Source: Candidatus Thermochlorobacteriaceae bacterium
Lineage (GTDB): Bacteria; Bacteroidota; Chlorobiia; Chlorobiales; Thermochlorobacteraceae
NCBI GenBank assembly: GCA_029263855.1
Contig: JAJUFC010000005.1
Coordinates: 1-64,000, forward strand
Direction: 5' to 3'
DNA length: 64,000 nt
In this document: positions 17,277 to 26,900 of the stretch, piece after piece
Layout of the letters: every line of letters starts with the position of its first letter
How positions within the stretch are numbered: the first letter of the stretch is position 1
The notes under the pieces: model-generated
The model's input: the letters and a program-made list of their open reading frames with translations, nothing else
What the model was told of the DNA's origin: nothing
Database searches by the model: none
Program-made: the position numbers and the translations under genes

Positions 17277-18922
17277 GAAATGGTGAGTGTTGGGTCAATG
17301 CGTTCGGCTTCTTGACGAAGCGGCAAGGTGATGATAAACTCTGTGCCCTCATTTTCTTTACTTTTCACATCGATTTTTCCGTCGTGGCGTTCAATGATTT
17401 TATAGACGATGGAAAGCCCAAGCCCTGTTCCCTGCCCGACAGGCTTTGTGGTAAAGAAAGGTTCGAAAATTTTTTTCAGATTTACTTCGGAAATTCCGAT
17501 GCCTGTGTCGGCGATTGAAATTTTCGCCGTGCCGTTCTCTGTCCAAGTTTTAATCGTGATTTTTCCAAAGTCTTCGATGGCTTGAACGGCATTGGTGATG
17601 ATGTTGAGAAATACTTGATTGAGTTGAGCGGGATAGCACTCGACGAAGAGGTTTTCTTCGTAGTGCGTCTCGACTTCAGCTTTGTGCTTGATTAAGTTAT
17701 GTGCGATAAGCAATGCAGATTCAAGGCTTTCGCTCACGCTGACTTTTTTCATTTCGGCTTCGTCTAAGCGCGAAAAATTTTTGAGGTTGAGAATTAACTC
17801 TCGAATGCGTTCTAACCCGATGTTGGCTTCGTTGACGCGGTTCTTTGTTTTTTCAAGCAGATTGAGGTCGAAGAGGCGTTGCAAGGAAAACTTCGTGTCG
17901 TCAAGTTTTTGCAGAGCGTCGTTGAGGTCTCCGTTTTCAAGCATGGCGACAAGTTCGCTGGTTTGCATAATGGCTTCGTTGAAAAGCCCGATGTTGCGCT
18001 CAATGATGCCGACGTTCGTCATCACAAAGCCGAGCGGCGTGTTGATTTCATGCGCAAGTCCGGCGACCATCTGCCCCAGCGACGCCATTTTTTCGGATTG
18101 AATCAGTTGCGCTTGCGTATTGGTGAGGTCGATTAAGAGTTGCTCGACGGTTTCCTTTTCGCGTGCGATTTCATCGCGTTGCGCCGTCAGTTCGCGATTG
18201 CGTGTCTCGATAATAGCGTCGCTACGTCTCAAAGAAATCGTCAAGCGAATTGCCATTCCGATAAACATAATCACGCAAATTAACAACGCACCTACCTGCA
18301 CGAGTTGTGCTTGTTTCAACCGTCGACTTGAATTTTCAGAAAGGTTGATAATGAGCAACGAGAGCGCGTCTAAAATTTCGTCATCTTTTTTGATTGCATA
18401 TTCAACACATCGGTCAAGCGTAGCCGTGCTCACACTTCTTGGTTTCATGTCTGCCAGTTTCAAGAAATCCTCTTTTGCTTCGCGCCACAGAAAGTTTATT
18501 TGCTCAAAGATTTTTTTTGTTATCTCATCTTCAACGGGCTTGACCTCAACAGCCTCGCCGTTGGCGTTGATTACGCCCCCATGGTCGAGGGCGGCTAACA
18601 GGGAATCGAATCGTTTGATGTTTTCTTTATATCCATCAAAGGCTTTCAGCAGAGAGTCGTCTTGTCCATAAAAGCCGATGTTGAAAGAGGTCAAATTTTT
18701 GACGGCGCGTTGCCAAGCACGTTCTGTGCGATTGGCGCAGAAGGTTTGCGCGGCATCGTCGCTACTTTTGGTTGAAAGGAAATAATTGAGGAGAAACATT
18801 GCCGCCACGAGCATGATAAAAATCAATCCGAACACCACGAGCTCCGTATATCGGCTTTTTACATCAATGGAAAACGATTGACGTGGTTCGTTTGGTTTTT
18901 GCATAATCGTCGTTAAACTCAT
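17273..18922 (-). CDS. Membrane sensor histidine kinase
   Basis: The order is: membrane helix ELVVFGLIFIMLVAAMFLL; an extracytoplasmic helical sensor of about 180 residues, perhaps a degenerate PilJ-type domain (NRTERAWQRAVKN); helix VGALLICVIMFIGMAI; a coiled coil; HisKA with GLAHEINTPLGFV (phospho-His); and a HATPase with NIITNAVQAIEDFG, ADTGIGI and GQGTGLGLSIVYKI. The gene ends with the ATPase domain, so a separate response regulator is needed; none is adjacent. The start is uncertain: ATG at 18922, ATG at 18904 and TTG at 18949 are all in frame. Confidence 0.88.
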   Translation of the reverse strand: MSLTTIMQKPNEPRQSFSIDVKSRYTELVVFGLIFIMLVAAMFLLNYFLSTKSSDDAAQTFCANRTERAWQRAVKNLTSFNIGFYGQDDSLLKAFDGYKENIKRFDSLLAALDHGGVINANGEAVEVKPVEDEITKKIFEQINFLWREAKEDFLKLADMKPRSVSTATLDRCVEYAIKKDDEILDALSLLIINLSENSSRRLKQAQLVQVGALLICVIMFIGMAIRLTISLRRSDAIIETRNRELTAQRDEIAREKETVEQLLIDLTNTQAQLIQSEKMASLGQMVAGLAHEINTPLGFVMTNVGIIERNIGLFNEAIMQTSELVAMLENGDLNDALQKLDDTKFSLQRLFDLNLLEKTKNRVNEANIGLERIRELILNLKNFSRLDEAEMKKVSVSESLESALLIAHNLIKHKAEVETHYEENLFVECYPAQLNQVFLNIITNAVQAIEDFGKITIKTWTENGTAKISIADTGIGISEVNLKKIFEPFFTTKPVGQGTGLGLSIVYKIIERHDGKIDVKSKENEGTEFIITLPLRQEAERIDPTLTIS

Positions 18923-18983
18923 TGCACTGACCGCAACATTTGAGTGCAAAATAAAGATTCATCTCAAAAGACCATCTAATCGC

Positions 18984-19658
18984 ATGAAACCCAATCGCAT
19001 CATACTCATTAGGCACGGCGAATCCGAAGGAAATATCAATCGCCGCGTTTATGGCGAAAAGCCCGACTATACACTTCTGCTCACCGAAAACGGCATAGAA
19101 CAAGCGCGCTTAGCAGGACAAGAACTCAAATCCTTCGTTCAAAATGAGCGCGTCTTTTTCTACGTCTCTCCGCTCTGGCGCACGCGCATGACCTTTGAAG
19201 AAATTGTCAAATCATTTCCGCCCGCTCAATTTGAATACAACGAAGAGCCACGTTTGCGCGAACAGGAATGGGGACACTTGCGCAACCTTGAAGAGTGCGC
19301 CAAAACCGACCGCGAGCGCGATGCCTTCGGCACATTTTACTACCGCATTGAAGATGGCGAATCGGGTGCCGATGTTTATGACCGCGTGAGCGATTTTCTC
19401 TCCTCGCTCTATCGCGATTTCGAAAAGCCCGACTACCCCGAAAACACCGTCATCATCACACACGGCATGACCATTCGCATTTTCCTTATGCGCTGGTTTC
19501 ACTGGACGGTAGAAGAATTTGAGACGTATTCCAATCCGAAAAATTGCCAAATCGTTACGCTCGAACGCCAACCCGACGGACGCTATCGGCTTATGACCGA
19601 ACTCAAACGCAAAGTGCCGCCGCACACCTACCAACGCCCGATTCGCCTTCCCGATTGA
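18984..19658 (+). CDS. Histidine phosphatase family protein (phosphoglycerate-mutase-like)
   Basis: The 224-residue protein starts with IILIRHGESEGNINRRVYG, the RHG phosphatase motif, and has YVSPLWRTRMTFEEI, the acid residue region REQEWGHLRN and the second His in IITHGMTIRIFLMRWFHW. The long insert and REQEWG resemble the broad-specificity phosphatases rather than the glycolytic mutase. It is divergent from the sensor kinase. The substrate is unknown. Confidence 0.87.
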   Translation: MKPNRIILIRHGESEGNINRRVYGEKPDYTLLLTENGIEQARLAGQELKSFVQNERVFFYVSPLWRTRMTFEEIVKSFPPAQFEYNEEPRLREQEWGHLRNLEECAKTDRERDAFGTFYYRIEDGESGADVYDRVSDFLSSLYRDFEKPDYPENTVIITHGMTIRIFLMRWFHWTVEEFETYSNPKNCQIVTLERQPDGRYRLMTELKRKVPPHTYQRPIRLPD

Positions 19659-19661
19659 ACG

Positions 19662-22484
19662 CTAAGGCTTATCAGACACAGGCTTATCAGGTAAAATTAG
19701 ATGCTTAAACCGTTGATAGAGATACGACACCAACAGCAAGAGCACGCCTAACCCGATGAACGAGAAAATTCGATACAGCGTAGCGAGAAACGATAGGTCG
19801 TAAATGAAAATTTTGAGTATCACCAGCCCAAACAATGCGATTGCCATCAACCGAATCGGTTGGCGCGAACGCCAAATGCCATAGAGCATCAAGGTGATTG
19901 AGTAGAGCATGAGCGCGGCGGAAATCGAGAGTTGCTTTTGATTTTCGTATTGGGCTATAAGGTCGCGCGTTGTGGATTCTGCATGTTCGCCGAAAGAAAG
20001 CAAGTTGATTTTCTGTTCAAAAAAATCGTTTGACTCTGCTATGAGAAGCACCGCGCCGAGCAGTGCCGCCGTAATTCCAAACCATGCCGAAAGCCTTGCA
20101 AACGATTCTCGCTCCGAAAGTCTAATCGCAATAAACGCACTGCCTGCCATCAAGACGAGATAAACCAAAGCCCGATAGTTGAATAACAATGCAAAATTTT
20201 CAATCGGCTCAAACGAAAATCCAGCGAAGAGCGCAGTTATGACTGAAAGCCCAAACGCCAGCACGCCCGCATAAAATAAAGGCTTGACGGATTTTTCAAT
20301 TCCGAAATAAAGCATTGCGGTTGCGTAAAGCGTCCAAAGAAGCACGAGCGTTAAGGCGCGATAAAAGCCCTCGTCCGTTTTGCTCTTCAAACTTGCCCAT
20401 CGGAAATAATCGATTGCCTCAACCGTGAGCAACAAGAAAAGAAGCAATGAGAACGCATAGCGCAAAAGTTCTGCTGTTCTGCTCTTGCCTTCGCCCGTTT
20501 GTTCGAGCAAGGAAATCGTCGCTAGCACGCCGCCGATGACGAGCAAAAACGCCAACGCACGCAGGTTCAAAATCGGAAAGAAAATTTCTATCGGCTGAAA
20601 GCGAAGTCCGAAAACCAAGTTCCAAATCACGCCAAGCGCAAGCACGAAAAGCCCTGTATTGACAAGGCTTCGCGACGACTTCTTCACGCCAAACCACAAG
20701 AGCGCAACCGCATAAAAAAGCCAGATAATCGAAAAACTCATGCCTCGCGTTGAGCGCGAAAAATCAAGCGTCTCGCCGAGCAGTGCTTCGCGCTTTAAGA
20801 AAAAATCATTCACCTCTACGGTCAAGAGCGTGAATGCAATGAACGCCCAAGCGTAAGTCAGGAGCGTCGATGCTATCGGATTTGATGGTTTAATCCATTG
20901 TGCGCTGATTAAAAGCGAGAGGGCAAGTGCAAAAAATCCAACTGCGCGAAGGTTCAGAATCGGGGTGAAGTCTGAAATGGCTTGATATGAAAGCGCGTCA
21001 GGCGAGATGAACAAGCGAAAAATTGTAACAGCAAGCAAAATCATAGCGACACGCTCCAAGAGTTTCTGCGAGGCTTTCTGCGCAATCCACAGCACGCCCA
21101 TGGCTTCTGCCGCCCACAATGCGACGGTGAGAAAATCTCCAAACTGCACCTCAATCGCCGCCGCCGTGAACGCGATTGCGCCAATGCTGTAAATCGCCGT
21201 CAATTCGCTTGTTGCGGCAGGGTTTCGTTTTTGTATCGTCCAAAAAAGCGCGAGATAAACGCTTGCGATAAGCACGGTTGCAATGCTAAACCACCACGCC
21301 GGCATAACGGACGCATACAAAAAGCCGAAGTAAAAGAGCGCATTGAGCGCGCTGGTCGTCGCACGCAACCGGAATTGTCCGCGTTCATTGTTTAGCGCAC
21401 GATAGGCTTCGCTTGCCAAAAAGAGACTCCAAAAGAGCGTGAGGAAAAATGCTTTCGTGAGCATTCCTGTTTTTTCGCCGTGCTCTGAAAACCATGCGGC
21501 ATAAACGAGAAAAGTTGCCATCACAGAAAGCGGTTCAATCAACACCCATTCAGGTTTGAGAAAGACAACGGCAATCATACCCAAGTTGAGCAAAGCCAGA
21601 TAGACGAAAAGCCCGATGGCATTTGGCTCTGCACTTGCCAGCAAGAATGGTGTGAGAAATCCACCTGCCCACCCCAAAAGCGAAATCGCAAGCGAGTTGT
21701 ATCGCACCGCAACCAAAAGCGCGACCGCCGTAACTGCCGACATCAACACGAAGGCAATCGCTTGCGGAATCAGTTGATAAAAATTCAGCGCGGCGTAAAT
21801 CGAGAGATAGAGCGTTGAAATTCCCGCTCCAAATAAACCTTGTGAAAAGACTTCAAACTTCTTGACGTTTGCACGCATGCCTCCAACAATTAAACTCACG
21901 CCAATTACAAAGCCAATCAAGACGCGCACAACAGGCGGAATCAAATCGTTATCGAACGCATATTTCAAAAAGAAGCCGATTCCGAAAATCAGCGCGATCG
22001 CGCCAATTCGATTGAGAATGTTTCCGCCGATTAACGCTTCGAACTCCGCCGTGTTTTTAATTTTTTCAAACATCTTAAACTCAACCCTCCCGAAACTCGA
22101 TGGTGGCGCACCTTTCTGCACTTGCGCCTCAACCGATTTCACTGCATCAGATTTAAGCGACTCAACTTCGGGCACATCATCAAAGAAACTTGATTGAGCT
22201 TCTGCTTTCAGCGGCTTTTCGGTGAGGGGTTCATCTGTTACTGTTTTTTGAGCAAGGTTGATTTCGGGTGCGTTTGCAATGTCGTCTTTGAGGTCTTTTG
22301 TAGTTTGAGAAGTGGTTGGTATTGGTGCGGGCTTTTCGTCGAGTCGGCGCGTGAGGTCGCGCATTTTTTGTGCTTGGTCGAGCATTTGCGTTTCCAATCG
22401 CGCCAGCCGTGTGGAAAAATTTGAGAGGCGAATGAGTAGCACTATCACAGCAATGAATAAAAGAAATAGTAATGCTTCTTCCAT
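19662..22484 (-). CDS. DUF2339 family multi-spanning membrane protein
   Basis: About 940 residues and more than twenty predicted membrane helices. A first helix (LLFLLFIAVIVLLI) is followed by a short coiled coil and a polar Pro/Thr-rich linker of about 110 residues. The family signature then appears: FEALIGGNILNRIGAIALIFGIGFFLKYAFDN. The rest repeats blocks of four to five helices with motifs such as LNLRAVGFFALALS, LNLRALAFLLVIGG and FNYRALVYLVLMAG, indicating internal duplication. Function is unknown. The ATG at 22484 is chosen over a TTG at 22535. It is convergent with the phosphatase gene, three bases apart. Confidence 0.88.
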   Translation of the reverse strand: MEEALLFLLFIAVIVLLIRLSNFSTRLARLETQMLDQAQKMRDLTRRLDEKPAPIPTTSQTTKDLKDDIANAPEINLAQKTVTDEPLTEKPLKAEAQSSFFDDVPEVESLKSDAVKSVEAQVQKGAPPSSFGRVEFKMFEKIKNTAEFEALIGGNILNRIGAIALIFGIGFFLKYAFDNDLIPPVVRVLIGFVIGVSLIVGGMRANVKKFEVFSQGLFGAGISTLYLSIYAALNFYQLIPQAIAFVLMSAVTAVALLVAVRYNSLAISLLGWAGGFLTPFLLASAEPNAIGLFVYLALLNLGMIAVVFLKPEWVLIEPLSVMATFLVYAAWFSEHGEKTGMLTKAFFLTLFWSLFLASEAYRALNNERGQFRLRATTSALNALFYFGFLYASVMPAWWFSIATVLIASVYLALFWTIQKRNPAATSELTAIYSIGAIAFTAAAIEVQFGDFLTVALWAAEAMGVLWIAQKASQKLLERVAMILLAVTIFRLFISPDALSYQAISDFTPILNLRAVGFFALALSLLISAQWIKPSNPIASTLLTYAWAFIAFTLLTVEVNDFFLKREALLGETLDFSRSTRGMSFSIIWLFYAVALLWFGVKKSSRSLVNTGLFVLALGVIWNLVFGLRFQPIEIFFPILNLRALAFLLVIGGVLATISLLEQTGEGKSRTAELLRYAFSLLLFLLLTVEAIDYFRWASLKSKTDEGFYRALTLVLLWTLYATAMLYFGIEKSVKPLFYAGVLAFGLSVITALFAGFSFEPIENFALLFNYRALVYLVLMAGSAFIAIRLSERESFARLSAWFGITAALLGAVLLIAESNDFFEQKINLLSFGEHAESTTRDLIAQYENQKQLSISAALMLYSITLMLYGIWRSRQPIRLMAIALFGLVILKIFIYDLSFLATLYRIFSFIGLGVLLLLVSYLYQRFKHLILPDKPVSDKP

Positions 22485-22593
22485 CACATCTTTATTTGGT
22501 TTTTGAAATGACGGTCTCAAAATACTGCCAAACAATCGATATAACCATGCTCAATCACTGCATTTATCAGAAATTGACAACGTTCATCGCCTT

Positions 22594-23007
22594 TTGTATT
22601 TTCTTTTGAACTTAAACGATGATAAAGAATGGAAGAGCAAACACGGCAAGCAATTTTCCGTCGTCTCTGAAGTCTCAATTCCAACGCCAACGGCAGCTGT
22701 TACGCCCGATGTCTTGGTCTTTCACAAGCGTCCCGTCAATTGGCTTGAAACCAAGCCTGCTCTGACCGAGCCGCCTATTCTCGCCATTGAAATTCAAAAC
22801 CCGTCTCAATCAACGGAAACTACGATTGAAAAAGCCAAACATATCCTTGAAACAGGGGTCAAATCGGTTTGGATTATTCAGCCTGAACTTCAAACGGTAT
22901 CGGTGTTCTCCAAATCTTATCCGCTTAAAACTTTTGTCGAAGGCACTATCACGGATAAAGCCTGCGATATTGAACTTCCATTTGACAAAATTTTCGCTGT
23001 TGAGTAA
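22594..23007 (+). pseudogene. Uma2 family (DUF820) nuclease-like protein, probably N-terminally truncated
   Basis: The C-terminal two thirds of a Uma2 domain are clear: TPDVLVF and ILAIEIQNPSQST carry the PD-(D/E)xK-type acidic residues, followed by KAKHILETGVKSVWIIQPEL. Family members are usually near 190 residues; here 137 remain, beginning at a TTG, and the frame upstream is open to 22507 without an ATG. No good ribosome binding site is seen. It may be a remnant, or a short variant with a rare start. It diverges from the DUF2339 gene. Confidence 0.6.
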
Positions 23008-23262
23008 TCAAACCATCATCTTCCTTGCTCTTCTCGTTGAATTTTCCCAAAAAATCCACAAAGTAATACCGTAAGTAATTTCATTTTCAGGCACATTCCA
23101 TCGTTTCTTACTTTTTTACCAACCAAAATCACAAAACTTCATCTTTGTAATACTTTTTGTAATCCGCACCTACCCTTGCAGACATTCGGGGTGCGTTCAA
23201 AAGTGCGGCACTGTTCTTGATTTAACTGATGACTATTAACCGATTTTTATCACTTTTTGAAT
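23008..23262. other. Intergenic leader of the phosphorelay operon
   Basis: This 255-base AT-rich gap must hold the promoter of the receiver/hybrid-kinase operon. No exact TAnnTTTG element with a spaced TTTG was found. ATCTTTG near 23143 and CTTTTTG near 23154 are only partial matches. I see no hairpin or RNA gene. Confidence 0.3.
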
Positions 23263-23937
23263 ATGACCGAATCACCTCGAAAAATTTTATGTATTGACGA
23301 TGAGCCAACCCATTTAATTATTTTGAGCCAAGTTTTAGCACAAGAAGGGTTAGAGGTCATGGTTGCCTCGAGTGCAGAAGAAGGACTAAATTACTGCATT
23401 GCGAATCGTTTTGATGCTGTTTTGACGGATTATCAAATGCCGTCGCTGAATGGAATTGAGTTTTTAATTTCGCTCAAACAGTTCGATGATGCGCCGCCCG
23501 TTGTGATTTTGACGGGACATGGAAGCGAAGAAATCGCCGTTCAAGCGATGAAGTTCGGCGCAATGGATTACATCGTAAAAGATGAAAAGAAAGGTTACTT
23601 AAAACTGCTCGGCATCACGCTTCGTCAAGCCATTGAACTTCATGAGGCGCGACTTGCAAGCAAGAAGATGATTGCAGAGCAAACCAAACTTTTGAGCGAA
23701 CTGCAAATGGCACTGGCAAATGTTAAACGCCTTTCAGGGTTAGTTCCGATTTGCTCATCGTGCAAAAAAATTAGAGATGATAGAGGGTATTGGAATCAAC
23801 TTGAAGCTTACCTCCAAGAAAACTTACAACTCAATTTTACGCATGGCATTTGTCCTGATTGTGTAGCGAAACTTTATCCTCAAAAAAACAGTCGCTCAAA
23901 CAATCAAGACAACTTGTCAGATGAACCATCAACTTAA
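23263..23937 (+). CDS. Response regulator with C-terminal zinc-type Cys motif
   Basis: An N-terminal receiver domain (residues 5-125) has the acidic pair CIDDEP, the phospho-acceptor in VLTDYQMPSLNG and the conserved Lys in YIVKDEKKG. A helix (about 130-160) leads to a 55-residue tail with CSSCKKIRDDRGYW and HGICPDC, a two-CxxC module that follows receiver and PAS domains in many bacteria and probably binds zinc. There is no DNA-binding domain. The ATG at 23263 is preferred to a TTG six bases earlier. The hybrid kinase gene begins 14 bases downstream. Confidence 0.9.
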   Translation: MTESPRKILCIDDEPTHLIILSQVLAQEGLEVMVASSAEEGLNYCIANRFDAVLTDYQMPSLNGIEFLISLKQFDDAPPVVILTGHGSEEIAVQAMKFGAMDYIVKDEKKGYLKLLGITLRQAIELHEARLASKKMIAEQTKLLSELQMALANVKRLSGLVPICSSCKKIRDDRGYWNQLEAYLQENLQLNFTHGICPDCVAKLYPQKNSRSNNQDNLSDEPST

Positions 23938-23951
23938 AAGAGACCAGACAC

Positions 23952-26900
23952 ATGCGTTCTCTTCGACATTCGGTTTTTGAGATTTTTTCTCGCGCGGGTT
24001 TGATTTTAACAGGGCTTTTCATTCTGTTAACAGCGGGTTTGATTTTGCTCAATTTTTATTCCGATTCCGAACAAACTTTGCGGCGGAATGAAACTATGCT
24101 TGGGGAGCGGATGCGGCTTTTGTCGCAACAAATTCCGAAGGTGATTTACGATGTAGGGCGGCAAAAATCAGACGCACCGTTTATAAGGTTTCCGCGCACT
24201 TCACGCGACGAGTTGCACGAAAGCATTACCGCCACAGACGACATCCTTGCCGCATTCAAAGACGGGGGCACAATCAGTATTACTGGTTTTCGTCCCGTCG
24301 TCGTTTCGCCGCTCCGCTCTGAGGAATCGCGCTTTGCTCTCGCAAAGGTTGATTCCATTTGGCGCGCCTATAAGCCCCATCTCGTTCTTGTTTGGAACGC
24401 ACGCGATTCGCTTTCAGCAACGATGCTTTCCGATATTGATTGGGCAGTTAACGATTATCAAAGCGATTTTTCTTATGCGGTCAATGCTCTGCTCTTCGCC
24501 ATAGAGCACTCTGCTCAAGCACAACATCGCCAACATTATCTTTGGCAAATTATTTTAATTCTGCTTTCTATCCTGCTATTTGTGTTGTTGTTGTTTGTAT
24601 TGTTTCGCCAATTAAATAGACAGCAAACAAATCTTTTGCAGTTAGAGTCGGACCGCGTTTTTAATCAGCAACGACAAGCCAATCTTGAAGCCGATTTCAA
24701 AACTTGCCTCGCTCACTCAACCAATTTGATTTTTCAAGTTGATGAAGAACGAAAACTACTTTTAGCCAATCCTGCTTTGTGCAATGCACTTGAATACAGT
24801 GAAGCCGACCTTCACACCTTAACCCTTGACAAACTACTTGCCGAAGACAATCGAGATTATTTTCAAGCATTTTTTAACCGTATCGTCTCGTCTCATCAAT
24901 CATCTAAATTAGAACTTACCTTTGTCAGCAAGAGCGGCAGGCGCGTTTTAACCGAAGGGCAGTTGGTTGAGGTTTTTGACCATCGATACCGCATTAAAAT
25001 TCAGGGCATCTTTGAAGATATTACTGAAAAGCGTCGGATAGAATCTGAAGCTTCAGACCTTTATCATAACGCGCCCTGCGGCTACTACACGCTTGACTCA
25101 AAAGGCTACTTTACGCGCATCAACGATACGGCACTGCGTTGGCTTGGCTATGAACGCGATGAACTTTTAGGCAAAAAACGTTTCGTTGAGTTGCTCTCGC
25201 CCGATAGCCGCGCGACGTATGCCGACCACCTTGCAAAGTTTCGCGTCGAAGGCGCGCTGAAAAATGTCGAGTGCGAACTCATTAAGAAAAATGGCGAAAT
25301 TTTCTTCGGCTTGCTCAATTCCACCGCAATTTTGGGCGACGAGGGCGATTTGATTAGTTACCACACGCTTAACGATGTCAATGTTCGCAAAGCCGTAGAA
25401 GCCAAACTTTTACAAGTTCAACTCTTCAACGAAAAAATCGTCGAAGCCGTCCCCAGCATCGTCTATATTTTTGACCTCGACGAACAGTGCAACCTTTATG
25501 CCAATAAAGACCTGTGGCGCATTTTAGGCTACTCCCCTGACGAAATAGAAGAATTTAGAGGCAATGTGTTTCAAACTTTGCTTCATTCCGATGATGCCAT
25601 GAAGGTTTCGCAACACTTTGCCAAACTTCGTGAAGACAAAGCCAGCGAGGTATATGAGATTGAATACCGCTTGAAAGATGCTCGTGGTAAGTGGCGATGG
25701 TTTCTCTCACGCGATACAGGCTTTCTGCGCAGGAGCGATGGCATTGTGCATCAAATTATTGGCACAGCACAAGACATTACGGAGCGGAAAATCAATGAAG
25801 AGCGCATCAAAAGTGCCAACCAGATTATGAGCGCGATTTCCGCTAACATTCCCATTATTCTTCATCGGATTGATAAAGACGGCATTTTTCATAGTTCATC
25901 AGGCTCGGGGCTTGAAAAGATTGGTCGCACGGCGGCGGACTTCGTCGGAAAAACGATTTATGATGTTTTCTCCGATTCAGCGCATCTTTTCAAAAGCGTT
26001 TTTGCAGGCGGCGAGGTGCAAACCCTTTGGGAATATGGCACGCCCGAAGAACCGATTTTCTTTCAGGCATATTACTTCCCTGATACTTATCGCGGCGGCG
26101 CGATTGTCTTTGCTATTGATGTAACTGAGCGTCATCTTTCCGAATCCGAAATGCGTCGCGCCAAAGAAGCGGCTGAAGATGCGGTTCGCGCCAAGTCGGA
26201 ATTTCTCGCCGTTATGTCGCACGAAATTCGAACTCCAATGAACGCCGTGCTCGGCATGACAAGCCTGCTTCAGGACACAACGCTCGACGACGAACAACGC
26301 AGTTATGTTGAGGCTATCAAACAAAGTGGCGACGGACTTCTGAAAATCATCAACGATATTCTCGACTTCTCAAAAATCGAGTCTCGCAATTTAGAGTTGG
26401 AATCAACCCTCTTTAGCCTTTCCGATTGCGTCGCCGACGTGTGCGCTTTGCTCGCCCCGAAAGCATCTGAAAAAAAATTAGACTTGATGTTTTTCATCGA
26501 TGACGATGTGCCGCCCTTTGTTCTTGCCGACGTCGCAAGGCTTCGTCAGGTGCTGACGAACTTGCTTTCAAACGCCGTTAAGTTCACTTCTTTGGGCGAA
26601 GTTTATCTTCACATCTCACGATTTGAGCCGCTCCAAAATGACGCACATTATCCAACGAATGCTATGATAAAATTCAGCGTCCATGATACGGGCATTGGCA
26701 TTCCTGCAGAAAAGCAAACGCGTTTGTTCCAACCGTTTTCCCAAGCTGATTCAAGCACCACGCGCCGATACGGCGGCACCGGGCTTGGACTAGCAATTTG
26801 CAAACGCTTAGTTAATCTGATGCAAGGCGACATTTGGGTTGAAAGCACCCCCAACGTCGGTTCAACTTTCACATTCACCATTGCGGTTGAACTTCCCAGC

